Source: an uncultured Spirochaetales bacterium (GTDB lineage Bacteria; Spirochaetota; Spirochaetia; Sphaerochaetales; Sphaerochaetaceae). From it: 64,000 nt of DNA. The DNA is taken from the NCBI GenBank assembly GCA_949285905.1, contig CASDZV010000051.1, positions 31,607 to 95,606 on the forward strand, written 5' to 3'. Below the pieces are notes generated by a model. The model was not told the DNA's origin and did not search any database. It saw only the letters and a list, made by a program, of their open reading frames with translations. Position numbers and translations under genes: made by a program. Shown piece after piece: positions 35,220-44,696 of the stretch; position 1 is the stretch's first letter, and each line of letters opens with the position of its first letter.

Positions 35220-36488
35220 TTATGGTTTTAAGCATGCAAGAGGCGCTACGTGGACACCGTCCGGTCTGGTGTAGGCGGCATTCTTTGCAGTAATGACCAG
35301 CAGGAATGAGGGCTCCCGCATGTACGTCGTGTCGATTATCGCTGCAAGAGATTTCAGATGATCTGCAGCTGAATCGATATCACTTTGCCGTCCGAGCTTA
35401 ATTTCGATAAGCCCGTATCGCCCATTTCTGAGATGGATGACTGCGTCTGCTTCAAGTCCGTTGCTGTCACGATAATGATAGAGTGTCCCATTCATTGATG
35501 AGGCATAGACAGCAAGATCTCTGTCGCATAAGGATTCGAAGAAGAGGCCAAATGTTTTTAAATCATTTATCAAGTCTTCAGGTCCCAGCCCCAGAGCTGC
35601 TACTGCAATTGACGGATCACAGAACTGACGTGTAGGTGTTGCCTGAATTCTTGCCTTTGATCTTATGTTCGGATTCCAGGCAGGAATGTCATCAATGACG
35701 AACAGTTTTTTCAGAGCTTCATAGTATCTGTCAAAAGTCTTCTCTGAGAAAGTGTCTGTACCCACATCTTTCCTGATCAGTGCTTTTGTGGCAGCTGTGC
35801 TCAGGTGCCTTGAATATGACTGTATCAGACGCTGTAATGTATTAGTTGAGTAATCTCCGTTGACTGCTTTTGCAAAATCTGTGTTTACGAGTTGTGTGTA
35901 ATAGTCATAAGCCTGTTCGAGTGCTATATCTGGATCAAGTCCAATGGCTTTGGGCCATCCTCCTCGGCACAGATAGTATGCATAGTCCTGAAGAGTTTTC
36001 CCAGACACGGAAGCTATACTCTTTCCCTCAAACAAATCGGACAGGGAAACACTTCCATCAGAATCCTCTGATTCATACAAAGACATAGTATTCATTCGCA
36101 TTGTAGTGATTCGTCCTATTCCAGAATGATGTATTTCCAATTTTGCTTTCTCATCAACAGGTGAGACAGAGCCTGTTAATATGAACTGCCCGAATTTGTC
36201 CCTCCTGTCCACTTCGTTTCTGACAGCATCCCAGAGAATCGGGGCTTCCTGCCATTCATCAATAAGCAATGGGGGATCTTTCGCAAGTAATGTTGAGGCT
36301 GAAGTGTATGCCAGTGCAATGTCCTGTTCCCTTGTTTCGGTATTTTGCAAGTGTATTGTTGATTTTGCATATCTGGTACATGTGGTTGACTTTCCACACC
36401 ATTTAGGGCCCTCCACAAGAACAGCCCCTTTTGATCCGAGCTTGAAGGACAGTGTTTTATCAGCTATTCGGGAAAGATATCTTATCAT
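35220..36488 (-). CDS. AAA ATPase with DUF4143 (PD-(D/E)XK-like) domain
   Basis: A 422-residue protein of the common AAA_14/DUF4143 family. The N-terminal ATPase has Walker A EGPKWCGKST and Walker B PPLLIDEW, with sensor ILTGS. The C-terminal DUF4143 region contains EADAVIHL and LIEIKLG, like a restriction-nuclease fold. The function of the family is unsettled; toxin-, defence- or mobility-related roles have been proposed. The start codon follows a near-consensus promoter by six bases, and four 23-bp repeats lie directly upstream. It is a single-gene unit. Confidence 0.88.
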   Translation of the reverse strand: MIRYLSRIADKTLSFKLGSKGAVLVEGPKWCGKSTTCTRYAKSTIHLQNTETREQDIALAYTSASTLLAKDPPLLIDEWQEAPILWDAVRNEVDRRDKFGQFILTGSVSPVDEKAKLEIHHSGIGRITTMRMNTMSLYESEDSDGSVSLSDLFEGKSIASVSGKTLQDYAYYLCRGGWPKAIGLDPDIALEQAYDYYTQLVNTDFAKAVNGDYSTNTLQRLIQSYSRHLSTAATKALIRKDVGTDTFSEKTFDRYYEALKKLFVIDDIPAWNPNIRSKARIQATPTRQFCDPSIAVAALGLGPEDLINDLKTFGLFFESLCDRDLAVYASSMNGTLYHYRDSNGLEADAVIHLRNGRYGLIEIKLGRQSDIDSAADHLKSLAAIIDTTYMREPSFLLVITAKNAAYTRPDGVHVAPLACLKP

Positions 36489-36494
36489 ATGTTT

Positions 36495-36523
36495 ATTTTA
36501 TGTATTGTAAGGTTTTTTGTCAA
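36495..36523 (-). promoter_or_regulatory. Promoter of the DUF4143 ATPase gene
   Basis: On the minus strand TTGACA (36523-36518), a 17-bp spacer and TAAAAT (36500-36495). The ATG follows after six bases, predicting a leaderless mRNA. Confidence 0.7.
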
Positions 36524-36525
36524 AC

Positions 36526-36617
36526 GACTCCCTGTTTTGCAGACGTTTGACTCCCTATTTTGCAGACATTTGACTCCTTATTTTGCAGGCATTTCGCTCC
36601 CTATTTTGCAGATGGTT
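36526..36617. repeat. Four tandem 23-bp repeats upstream of the DUF4143 ATPase promoter
   Basis: Units start at 36526, 36549, 36572 and 36595 and read GACTCCCTATTTTGCAGACA plus three bases, with a few changes per unit. The array ends two bases from the -35 box, so it looks like a stacked protein-binding array rather than part of the transcript. The 23-bp period is about two helical turns. Confidence 0.85.
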
Positions 36618-36673
36618 GCTAATTCAGCAGCAATCTTCTGGTGTCTTGAGGAAGTTTTGAGTAGTATTGACAC

Positions 36674-37114
36674 ATGGATGCATATGACCGGGCATTAAGA
36701 CTCCTTTCTATAAGAGAACATACAGAGAAAGAGCTTCGAGCAAAACTTTCTGAAAGGGAATGCACGAGCGATGATATTGATAATGCAATCTTCCGGCTTA
36801 AAGAGGAGGGAAGTCTTTCTGAGAAGCGTTTTGCAGAAAGCTTCATCCGTTCCCGGTTGAGAAAGAACCCGGAAGGTAAGAGCATTCTACGTATGCGGCT
36901 TAAGGAAAAGGGAACACCTTTTCAGATTGCAGATGAAGCTTTATCAGAAGCCTGGGATAATGAAATCTATCTCAAGCCGCTGTCTCTTTACCTCGACAGC
37001 CTTATAAGAAAGAAAGGAAGGGAGGGCGCTAGAATTGCCCTCCTCAGAAAAGGTTTCAGGGAGAATGAAATCAGAGAAGCATTATCACTCCTTGATTCCG
37101 ATCTCAGTGAATGA
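36674..37114 (+). CDS. recX: RecX-family regulator of RecA
   Basis: A 146-residue helical protein with the RecX pattern ALRLLSIREHTEKELRAKL, DIDNAIFRLKEEGSLSEKRFA and KGREGARIALLRKGF. RecX binds RecA filaments and tunes recombination. recA is not in the window. The ATG has no clear ribosome binding site; TAGTAT lies six bases upstream. The 3' end overlaps the convergent adenine deaminase gene by 30 bp. Confidence 0.88.
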   Translation: MDAYDRALRLLSIREHTEKELRAKLSERECTSDDIDNAIFRLKEEGSLSEKRFAESFIRSRLRKNPEGKSILRMRLKEKGTPFQIADEALSEAWDNEIYLKPLSLYLDSLIRKKGREGARIALLRKGFRENEIREALSLLDSDLSE

Positions 37115-38827
37115 GAATGAATCAACATCGAAGAGTCCGCAGTCTGTGAGCTTTAATGATGGGATGACAGGAAGTGCCATAAAGCACAGCGTCATGAATG
37201 GGTCAATTGCCTTATTCACTCCGAGTTCTTTTTCCGCCGTCTCATGCATGTCATCAAGACACTTCGTGACTTCCGCAAGCGGCAGATCTGTCATGAGTCC
37301 TGCAATCTCAAGGCGGTGAGTTCCCAGTTCTCTTCCATCTTTGAACATCGTTATTCCGCCACCGATTGAAATAAGCTTCTCAACAGCTCTTGCCATGTCA
37401 TCATCATTATCGCCAATGACTATGATATTATGCGAATCATGTGCAATCGAAGTGGCTACTGCCCCGTGCTTCATCCCATAGCCTCTGATGAGTGCAGTTG
37501 CTGCATTCCCTGTTCCGTGATGGCGTTCTATCACAGCAAGTTTCAGTATGTCTTTGTCGTTCTCGTGAATCCATTCACCATCATCGCCGCGTCTTATCCA
37601 TGCATCTCCGTTTCCTGTGACAACGCCACCGGGAATGATGTCTATGACACGGACATGATCAGAGCCAGGTTTCAGAGAAAGCTTGGCTTTAGAGAAATCC
37701 TTCACATCCATCCTTCCTGACACGTGTTCCGGTGTTGTATGTGGTGCTTTGGCGATGATCCTTCCTTCCTCTGCAACTTTCCTTCCTTTTATGAATACCA
37801 TTTCAGGCGTAATGCCATTTGTGATATCTTTTGCAAGAATCAGGTCTGCGCGCTTTCTGGGTGCAACCATGCCTCGGTCGGAGAGATGGTAGCAAATCGC
37901 AGCATTTAGTGTTGCCATCGCTATTGCAGTCAGAGGCTCAAGTCCATTCTTTATTGCCAGTGATACGCCATAATTCACATGACCGTCCCTGACAATGGAC
38001 TGCGGTTGCCTGTCGTCTGTGCAGAACAGGATACGGCTGGAATTCTTTTCTGTGACGCCCGGGAGAAGCTGCAGTACATTCTTGCATGCAGTTCCTTCGC
38101 GGAGCATCACATACATGCCTTTGCGCACCTTATCATGAAGTTCCTCCGGTGTCTCGCATTCATGGTCAGTGGTTATGCCCGCAGCTGCATACCCGTCGAG
38201 AGCCGGTCCCGTAATCGATGGAGCATGCCCGTCAATGTTCTTGTTTCTTTTATAAGCTTCCTCAAGCTTCGCCATCACAGTGCCGTCGGCAGAGGCGACC
38301 CCTGGATAATTCATCATCTCTCCAAGTCCTGGAACTCTCGGATTGTCTATATATTCTGCGATCTCTTCTGCGTTCAATATTGCTCCTGAATGCTCAAAAG
38401 GTGTGGCCGGAACACAGGATGGGAACATCAGAAACACTGAAAGAGGAATATTCTCTGAAGCTTTAAGCATGTATGACATGCCATCAAGTCCAGTCACATT
38501 GCAGATTTCGTGAGGATCGGCTATGACTGTTGTCGTTCCGCAGGGAATCACAGCATCTGAGAATTCAGAAGGAGATAGGTGAGATGACTCTATGTGGCAA
38601 TGAGCATCGATGAATCCTGGAATGAGATAGCGTCCGGCGGCATCTATTTCTTCTTTTGCTTTCCTGCAGCCGTCAAAGCCTGCTATCATGCCATCAAGTA
38701 TGTAAACATCTGCTTTGAACACTTCCTTGTTGCATACATCTGCAACCTGAGCGTTTCTTATGACGAGATCGCACTGGATGCGTCCCTGAGCAGCATCAAT
38801 AAGTCTTGAAACGGATTCTTTATTCAT
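37085..38827 (-). CDS. ade: Adenine deaminase
   Basis: A 580-residue amidohydrolase of the Ade family that converts adenine to hypoxanthine. Metal and active-site motifs: IDAHCHIESSHLSP, ADPHEICNV, NIDGHAPSI, FCTDDRQP; the C-terminal adenine deaminase domain includes SIAHDSHNIIVIG. Length is normal. ATG 38827 has GGAGG seven bases upstream. It is monocistronic and belongs to purine salvage. Confidence 0.95.
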   Translation of the reverse strand: MNKESVSRLIDAAQGRIQCDLVIRNAQVADVCNKEVFKADVYILDGMIAGFDGCRKAKEEIDAAGRYLIPGFIDAHCHIESSHLSPSEFSDAVIPCGTTTVIADPHEICNVTGLDGMSYMLKASENIPLSVFLMFPSCVPATPFEHSGAILNAEEIAEYIDNPRVPGLGEMMNYPGVASADGTVMAKLEEAYKRNKNIDGHAPSITGPALDGYAAAGITTDHECETPEELHDKVRKGMYVMLREGTACKNVLQLLPGVTEKNSSRILFCTDDRQPQSIVRDGHVNYGVSLAIKNGLEPLTAIAMATLNAAICYHLSDRGMVAPRKRADLILAKDITNGITPEMVFIKGRKVAEEGRIIAKAPHTTPEHVSGRMDVKDFSKAKLSLKPGSDHVRVIDIIPGGVVTGNGDAWIRRGDDGEWIHENDKDILKLAVIERHHGTGNAATALIRGYGMKHGAVATSIAHDSHNIIVIGDNDDDMARAVEKLISIGGGITMFKDGRELGTHRLEIAGLMTDLPLAEVTKCLDDMHETAEKELGVNKAIDPFMTLCFMALPVIPSLKLTDCGLFDVDSFSFTEIGIKE

Positions 38828-38934
38828 TCAGCGCCTCCATATTCAGTCTAAGTCAGTTTTATGGATGTGGCAAACTGAATCGGAGAATCTGCATTCTGTG
38901 CAGAAAAGGATGATGAAAAATTGAGTATCGCTCA

Positions 38935-38966
38935 GAAAAGAAGAACCCCAGCCTTGCCGGCTGGGG
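38935..38966 (-). terminator. Intrinsic terminator of the RND efflux operon
   Basis: Stem CCCCAGCC (38946-38953) with GGCTGGGG (38959-38966), 5-base loop. In the leftward transcript it is followed by TTCTTCTTTT. Confidence 0.85.
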
Positions 38967-38972
38967 AATGGT

Positions 38973-41900
38973 TCAGATTAAATCATCAAGGTGCTGAAGA
39001 CGCCTCATGTCATATTCTCTGAGCTGGTTTGTAAGCGTATTCGGATCGTTGAACTTCTTCTCCCTGTGCTTGTTGAAGATAAGATAGAGAGTCGGGGAGA
39101 GAAGCAGTGTGAGGAACGCGCCAGTGATGATACCTCCTGTGAATGTGAGAGCCAGAGGCTGCATCATCTCCGAGCCTTCTCCAGGGAAGAACGCCATCGG
39201 AATCATACCAAGAATCGTGGTAAGTGTTGTCATCAGAATTGGTCTGAGACGTCCATATGCCGCCTGCAGACAAGCCTGCTTTACAGGTACCTTCTGCTCG
39301 ACAAGACGGTTGATGCAGTCAACGAGAACAATACCGTTGTTAACAACTGTACCGATAAGAGCAACGATGCCGACAATGCTGAAGAGCGAGAACTGCTGTC
39401 CCATGAAAACGTGGATCCAGATAACACCGATCATCAGCAGAGGTATTGTTGCGAAGATGATGAGAGGATCAATCAGCGACTCGAACTGAGCTGCCATGAC
39501 AGCATAAACCAGGAAGAGTGCAAGAGCGATGACCATTATCATTGTCGGCAGGTATTCAAGGAATGTTGACATTTCTCCTGACTGCTCAAGCGTTACGCCC
39601 TCTGGAAGAACCAGATGCTCCTCAAGCGCTTTGTCGACAGCCTCCTGGACTTCGTTTGCTGCGTATCCTTCCATGATTGTGGCGGAGACTGTGTTTATAC
39701 GTTCCTTGTTTTCCCTCATGATGGAACGAGGTGCTGTACCTTCTACGAGATCCGCGACAGCATCAAGACGTACAGTTCCTCCTGTCGTGGTCGGTACCTG
39801 CAGTGCTTCGAGGTCTTCAATAGTCTGCATCTGGTCTTCATCGACTTTCACGACAAGGTCATATGTCGTATCAGTATCGAAAGTGGAGATCTCAGTTGCT
39901 GTGATACCTGTAAGAGCGGCCTGTACAGTTGTCATCAGATTGCTCATTGAGACGCCGAGGTCCTGTGCTTTCTGCTGGTCGATGACAATTGAGTACTTCG
40001 GTGCGCCGTTGTCGATATCTGAATCGATATTCTCGACCTGTGGTACATATGTATGGAGGATGTCCATGATATCGTTTGCGACATCATATGCCTGCTCTGT
40101 ATTGTTTGAGTGGATTGTGACACTGATGCCGGAGCCCGTCATTGAACGTGCATTTGAGAAGAGCCACGGCGCTTCAGGATTCTCGTTGAGGAGAGGTCTG
40201 AGCATGTTCTGGATATCAATCATGGAATATTTCTGTGATGTGATATCAGGAAGGTCTATTTCAATGGAGCCGGTATTGGATGATCCGACTTCTGTGAGAA
40301 TTGACTCATAGCTGTCTTCCGGAAGCACCGCCAGAACTTTCTTCTCCATCTCGAAGACATATTCCTTTGTCACATCCTGCGTCGTGCCTGCTTCAAGCGT
40401 GAGATTCAGCGTGACTGAATCATCTGTTGTCGACGATGGGATGAGGGAGATTCCGAGGTCCCCGAACTTTATGACTGACACAATAAGGAGCAGAACAAGC
40501 AGAAGGATGAGGAGGAACTTCCTGTTGAGGAAGAAGTTCAGTGTTTTTACATATGCGTTCCTCATGCGGAGTTCTGCATTGTTCATAGCGTTGTCAATCA
40601 TTCTCAGCGGTTTCCACCTGAGCGGTTTCTGAGTTCTTGTGTTGAGCTTGAGAATAGAACCGCAGAGCGCAGGAACAAGCGTTACAGCTACAAAGAGCGA
40701 TGAGAAGAGCGAGATACAGACTGTGATGACCAGATCCTGGAACATGATACCTATCATGCCAAGGTCATACTTGTAGATGAGGATAGGTACGAATACACAG
40801 ATTGTAGTAAGTGTGGAAGCACAGATAGCTGTGAACATGTTCTTGCTTCCGAGAATAGCTGCAACTGCGCTTTTCTCTCCTCTCTGCCTGAATGTATAAG
40901 TGTTCTCCAGAATAATAATTGAGGCATCAACTGTCATTCCTATGCCGAGGATAAGACCAGACATACTCATAGCGTTGACAGACATGCCTGTCACTGACAT
41001 CAGCATGAGCGTGATGAGAATACAGATAGGCATCGAAAGGGATATGATGAGAGTCGCTTTGAAACCGCGGAGGAACACGAAGATGATCGCAGCAGCCAGA
41101 ATGACACCCTGGATAGCGGAGTTGACAACCTCATCCATCGTGTCGGTAATCATTTCTGTGGAATCTCTCTGGATTTCAAGTGTCAGGCCCTCAGGAAGCT
41201 CTGCCTGAATCTCCGGAAGTGCCTCCCTCACAGCTTTTGCGACTGTTGTCTCGTTGCTGTCGGACTCATTCGATACATTGATTGTGACAATCTCATTGCC
41301 ATCGAGGTAGGTGAGACGGCCGCCAGTTCTTGTCGTCTCAATAACATCTGCGACATCCTGAAGATAAATAGGCGTGCCTTTCCCTGTGTAGCCTACAATT
41401 GTCTCCTTGATTTCATCGAGTGTCATATAGCGGGCATCTGTGGTTATCTGGTAATTCATGCCACGCTGCGTGATTTCCCCTCCTGTGCTCTGCATGTTGC
41501 GGGCTGCTATCATGGAGGAAATCTGGGAGATTGTTATACCATAAGCCTCAAGTCTGTTCGGGTCAACATCTACTCTGTATTCAAGTGGTGAGCCGCCATA
41601 GACATTTACCTGGGAAACTCCCTCAACACGCTCAATAAGCGGCTGGATTGTGTTTTCAGCGATGTACTGCAGCTCTGCTTCTGTTCTGTCGCCAGTGAGC
41701 GTCAGACGCATGATGGATCCCGATCCCATTGAATCGAAGCGGATTACTGTAGGATTCTCTGCCCAGTCCGGAAGGCGCCTGGACATCATTGATGTGATGG
41801 AGTTCACATCCTCTGCAGCCTCATCAAGGTCTGTGCCGTAGTCAAACTGCAGGATGACCATGGACATGCCTTCTCGGGATACTGATGTGATTGTATCCAG

Positions 41901-42128
41901 ATTCTGCAGGGAATTGAGGGCATCTTCCATTGTTTCCGTAACCTGCAGCTCAACTTCTTCAGGACCTGCATCGTTGCAGCTGACCATGACTGAGATTACA
42001 GGCAGGTCAACATCCGGGTAGAGTGCAAGGTCAAGGCGTGGCAGGAAGACGATACAGATGACGCAGATCAGAAGATAGACCATTGTCATGAATACAGGAC
42101 GTCTTACTGATAATTCTGACAGTGTCAT
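38973..42128 (-). CDS. RND efflux transporter, HAE1-type (AcrB-like)
   Basis: A 1051-residue inner-membrane pump with the usual two-fold layout: a first helix (MTMVYLLICVICIVFLP), large periplasmic porter domain, helices 2-6, second porter domain, final helices. The proton-relay motif in helix 4 reads GMTVDASIIILEN, with one Asp retained. It exports drugs or other small molecules with the adaptor and TolC-like protein encoded upstream. The start lies directly after the adaptor stop, with AGGAGAAC in the adaptor end. Confidence 0.95.
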   Translation of the reverse strand: MTLSELSVRRPVFMTMVYLLICVICIVFLPRLDLALYPDVDLPVISVMVSCNDAGPEEVELQVTETMEDALNSLQNLDTITSVSREGMSMVILQFDYGTDLDEAAEDVNSITSMMSRRLPDWAENPTVIRFDSMGSGSIMRLTLTGDRTEAELQYIAENTIQPLIERVEGVSQVNVYGGSPLEYRVDVDPNRLEAYGITISQISSMIAARNMQSTGGEITQRGMNYQITTDARYMTLDEIKETIVGYTGKGTPIYLQDVADVIETTRTGGRLTYLDGNEIVTINVSNESDSNETTVAKAVREALPEIQAELPEGLTLEIQRDSTEMITDTMDEVVNSAIQGVILAAAIIFVFLRGFKATLIISLSMPICILITLMLMSVTGMSVNAMSMSGLILGIGMTVDASIIILENTYTFRQRGEKSAVAAILGSKNMFTAICASTLTTICVFVPILIYKYDLGMIGIMFQDLVITVCISLFSSLFVAVTLVPALCGSILKLNTRTQKPLRWKPLRMIDNAMNNAELRMRNAYVKTLNFFLNRKFLLILLLVLLLIVSVIKFGDLGISLIPSSTTDDSVTLNLTLEAGTTQDVTKEYVFEMEKKVLAVLPEDSYESILTEVGSSNTGSIEIDLPDITSQKYSMIDIQNMLRPLLNENPEAPWLFSNARSMTGSGISVTIHSNNTEQAYDVANDIMDILHTYVPQVENIDSDIDNGAPKYSIVIDQQKAQDLGVSMSNLMTTVQAALTGITATEISTFDTDTTYDLVVKVDEDQMQTIEDLEALQVPTTTGGTVRLDAVADLVEGTAPRSIMRENKERINTVSATIMEGYAANEVQEAVDKALEEHLVLPEGVTLEQSGEMSTFLEYLPTMIMVIALALFLVYAVMAAQFESLIDPLIIFATIPLLMIGVIWIHVFMGQQFSLFSIVGIVALIGTVVNNGIVLVDCINRLVEQKVPVKQACLQAAYGRLRPILMTTLTTILGMIPMAFFPGEGSEMMQPLALTFTGGIITGAFLTLLLSPTLYLIFNKHREKKFNDPNTLTNQLREYDMRRLQHLDDLI

Positions 42129-43124
42129 TTAGTTCTCCTGATTTACGACGCTGATGGCTGTGCCATCCATTACGTTTCCTGCTGTTATAACCATATCGCC
42201 TTCTGAAAGGCCTGAAGTTATAACAGTCTCTGTTCCGTTTGTACTGCCTGTTGTTACTATGACACGGCGCGCTGTGCCGTTATCTGCAAGGTAGACAATA
42301 TCATCGCCAAGGTATGTGTCGAGCGCCGATTCAGGGACGATGAGTGCATCATCGATGTGCTCTGTCTCGAGATTCAGGCGGATATACATACCTTCCTTGA
42401 GGCCAGTCGTGTCGCCTGTGAGCTCAATCTCGATTTCAGAGGAGCGTGTCACTGAATCAACAGTCGGAGCGATGTATGTAAGTGTTCCGGTGTAGAGTCT
42501 GCCAGGGTAGGCTACCGTTTCCATTGTAGCGCTCATTCCTTCTGCAATCGTGCCGAGGAATTTCTCAGGGACAGAAGCTTCTACAACCAGGTCTGAAGTG
42601 CCTGCTACTGTGATAATCGGCTGCGATGCAGAGACTGTCTGTCCGACTGCGACTGGAATGTCATTCACGATACCATCCACTTTTGCGATGACCGGGCTTA
42701 TCTTGTAAGAAGCACCGGGACGGGATGGGTCTACATATGCGATGGTATCACCAGCTTTTGCGCTGTCACCGCGTGAGACAAGAATTTCTGTTACTGTACC
42801 GGTTGTCGAGATATCAGGGTAGACTGCGATGCTGTCTCCTGATCGTTTTACTTCTCCATTCAGGCGTGATATACGTACGAAATCCTTTATAGCTGCAGGC
42901 TCTGCGGAGACGTTTACAGATGATGTGAGATTCTCCGCAACAGGTGCTGACAGTGCCTGTCCTGATGATTCAGAGTACATCCTGAAAATGATGAATGCTG
43001 CAAGCACAATGCAGATTGCAAGCAGTATGATTGTGATAATCTTGTTGAACTTGCTTGGAGCAGTTGTTTTTGCGAGCTTTTCGAAATCTGGCTCTTCGAC
43101 TGTTTTCTTCTGTTCGTCGCTCAT
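42129..43124 (-). CDS. RND efflux periplasmic adaptor subunit (HlyD/AcrA family)
   Basis: A 331-residue membrane fusion protein with an N-terminal membrane anchor (IITIILLAICIVLAAFIIF), lipoyl/biotinyl half-motifs around EILVSRGDSAKAGDTIAYVDP, and a beta-barrel domain. There is little coiled-coil hairpin, so it is a short-hairpin type. It links the RND pump to the outer-membrane channel. It lies between tolC-like and pump genes with almost no gaps. Confidence 0.92.
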   Translation of the reverse strand: MSDEQKKTVEEPDFEKLAKTTAPSKFNKIITIILLAICIVLAAFIIFRMYSESSGQALSAPVAENLTSSVNVSAEPAAIKDFVRISRLNGEVKRSGDSIAVYPDISTTGTVTEILVSRGDSAKAGDTIAYVDPSRPGASYKISPVIAKVDGIVNDIPVAVGQTVSASQPIITVAGTSDLVVEASVPEKFLGTIAEGMSATMETVAYPGRLYTGTLTYIAPTVDSVTRSSEIEIELTGDTTGLKEGMYIRLNLETEHIDDALIVPESALDTYLGDDIVYLADNGTARRVIVTTGSTNGTETVITSGLSEGDMVITAGNVMDGTAISVVNQEN

Positions 43125-43125
43125 T

Positions 43126-44502
43126 TTATACTGTTTCCTTTTCCATTAGAGGATATGTTTCCTGCAGTTCCTGCAGTGTGATGCCAAGAGTATTGGCGAG
43201 ACTATATGATGAGAGGAGATGACCTAGACGTGCTGAAAGCAGATTATTCTGCGCATTGAGAAGCTGCGTTCTGCTTTCAGAAAGATCGCTTGCTGACAGA
43301 AGTCCGGCATTATATGACTCTTCAGCCAGTTTGTATGAGTGTTCTGCAATCTCAAGGTTTGTCTCAAGCATTGAGAGACTCGACTGCTGCTGCTCGATCG
43401 TCATTGAGCTTTCCCTGATGCTGCTAAGGAGTGTGTTCTGCGCATCCTGCAGAGCAAGAGCCATCTGCGTGACAGCATCTTTTGAGTTCTTCTTCAGAAC
43501 ATCAGCACTGCTTCCAGGAATATAGGAACTGAGAGGAATCGAGACAGTGACAGATCCTGTAAGGGAATGTGTGTCTGTTCCATATTCTCCTGCCTTGCGA
43601 AGCGTTATGCCACTCATTGTCGTATTTTCTGTGGAGACTCCACCGAGGTATGTGTACCTGATGCTTGCGGAGACTGTCGGCATGTACTGGTTCAGAGACA
43701 TTTCCTTTGCAGTATTCTCTGCTGTCGAGAGTGCATTCCGTGCTTCTCTGATAGCCTGTGTTGCCTCACTGTATTCAGCAAAGAGCTCTTCTGCTGGAGG
43801 AAGGCTGAGAAGGACTGTCTCTGGAAGCTCCTCTGTCTGGAAATCTTCAGTCAGTCCAGTCATTGCCTTAAATGATGCCATTGCAAGCGCTTTGTTGTTT
43901 TCCGCTTCTCTCAGTGTCAGCTCTTTATTGTGAAGTTCAAGCTCTGCATATGAGAGGGTGAGTTCGTCGACTATGCCTGCATCATACATCTCTACAGTTG
44001 ACTCATAGCTTTCCTTTGCGCTTTCGAGTGCTGTTCTAGCGTTTGCAGCAGTTATGTCATAAGTTGCAAGCGTCCAGTAGGAAGATGTGATTAGCATCTC
44101 AATAGAATCATAGGCATCCTCATAATCCAGTGCCGCAGCTTCCTTTGAAAGGCGCCTTGCTGCTCCTCCTGTGATTTTAGAACCTGTCAGTGTGTACTCG
44201 AAATTCGCAGAGGCTCCCAGAGTAAGGCCGAATCCGTTGAATTCGGTTTTGTTTTTTATTGAAGTGGGAAAAGAATAGCCTGTGTCTGCGGTGGCCGAAA
44301 GACCGAATGTCGGGAGATAATCCTTGACATAGTTGTTCTCATTCCTGATTTTCTGGTTCAGTGAAATCGCTGCCTGTTTAAGCGTGATGTTGTTCTCTGA
44401 AGCTGATTCGATGGCTTCGTCAAGAGTAACAACAGGGAGGCTTTCCGCGCCAAGCGGCAGTGCCAGTACCAGCAGAACCAGAAGTTTTGGTAGGATCTTC
44501 AT
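43126..44502 (-). CDS. TolC-family outer membrane efflux protein
   Basis: A 458-residue protein with a signal peptide (MKILPKLLVLLVLALPLGAES) and two OEP repeats rich in long helices (for example YNAGLLSASDLSESRTQLLNA). It forms the outer-membrane/periplasmic channel of the pump. The start was set at ATG 44502, which has AAGGAG upstream and begins the signal peptide; the frame is open further upstream. It is the first gene of the efflux operon. Confidence 0.9.
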   Translation of the reverse strand: MKILPKLLVLLVLALPLGAESLPVVTLDEAIESASENNITLKQAAISLNQKIRNENNYVKDYLPTFGLSATADTGYSFPTSIKNKTEFNGFGLTLGASANFEYTLTGSKITGGAARRLSKEAAALDYEDAYDSIEMLITSSYWTLATYDITAANARTALESAKESYESTVEMYDAGIVDELTLSYAELELHNKELTLREAENNKALAMASFKAMTGLTEDFQTEELPETVLLSLPPAEELFAEYSEATQAIREARNALSTAENTAKEMSLNQYMPTVSASIRYTYLGGVSTENTTMSGITLRKAGEYGTDTHSLTGSVTVSIPLSSYIPGSSADVLKKNSKDAVTQMALALQDAQNTLLSSIRESSMTIEQQQSSLSMLETNLEIAEHSYKLAEESYNAGLLSASDLSESRTQLLNAQNNLLSARLGHLLSSYSLANTLGITLQELQETYPLMEKETV

Positions 44503-44532
44503 AGGTTTCTGTCTCCTTAGTGTCTGTATGAA

Positions 44533-44555
44533 TGATGAGCCCCCTTTGCTCATCA
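44533..44555 (-). promoter_or_regulatory. Hairpin in the 5' region of the efflux operon
   Basis: Perfect 8-bp stem TGATGAGC/GCTCATCA with a 7-base loop that, in the leftward RNA, reads AAAGGGG. It lies about 30 bases before the tolC-like start. It could affect mRNA stability; no function is shown. Confidence 0.35.
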
Positions 44556-44656
44556 ATGACTACACTGAGGATGCTAATGGATTTTCTGCTGCTCTGTAAC
44601 TAGCTTAATCTGTTGTTTTTGTGTGGTTTTTGATTTATTTACATCTGATTCAGAAT

Positions 44657-44689
44657 AATGCCACCTATGCATGTTACAAAGGTGGCATT
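44657..44689 (-). terminator. Hairpin terminator of the nagB-like gene
   Basis: Stem AATGCCACCT with AGGTGGCATT, 13-base loop, seven bases after the nagB-like stop in the leftward transcript. The following run is only moderately T-rich. Confidence 0.55.
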
Positions 44690-44696
44690 TGTTGTA

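Noticed and set aside
36526..36617. Tiny ORFs (Met-Ser-Ala-Lys-stop) with GGAG before them in the 23-bp repeats on the minus strand
   Set aside because: They lie upstream of the predicted transcription start of the ATPase gene, so they are probably not in its mRNA; they arise from the repeat sequence itself.
36526..36617. 23-bp tandem repeats as a second CRISPR array
   Set aside because: The units are directly adjacent without spacers.
39529..40311. 260-residue plus-strand frame inside the RND pump gene
   Set aside because: It is antisense to a fully conserved RND transporter, low in normal protein character and without a ribosome binding site.
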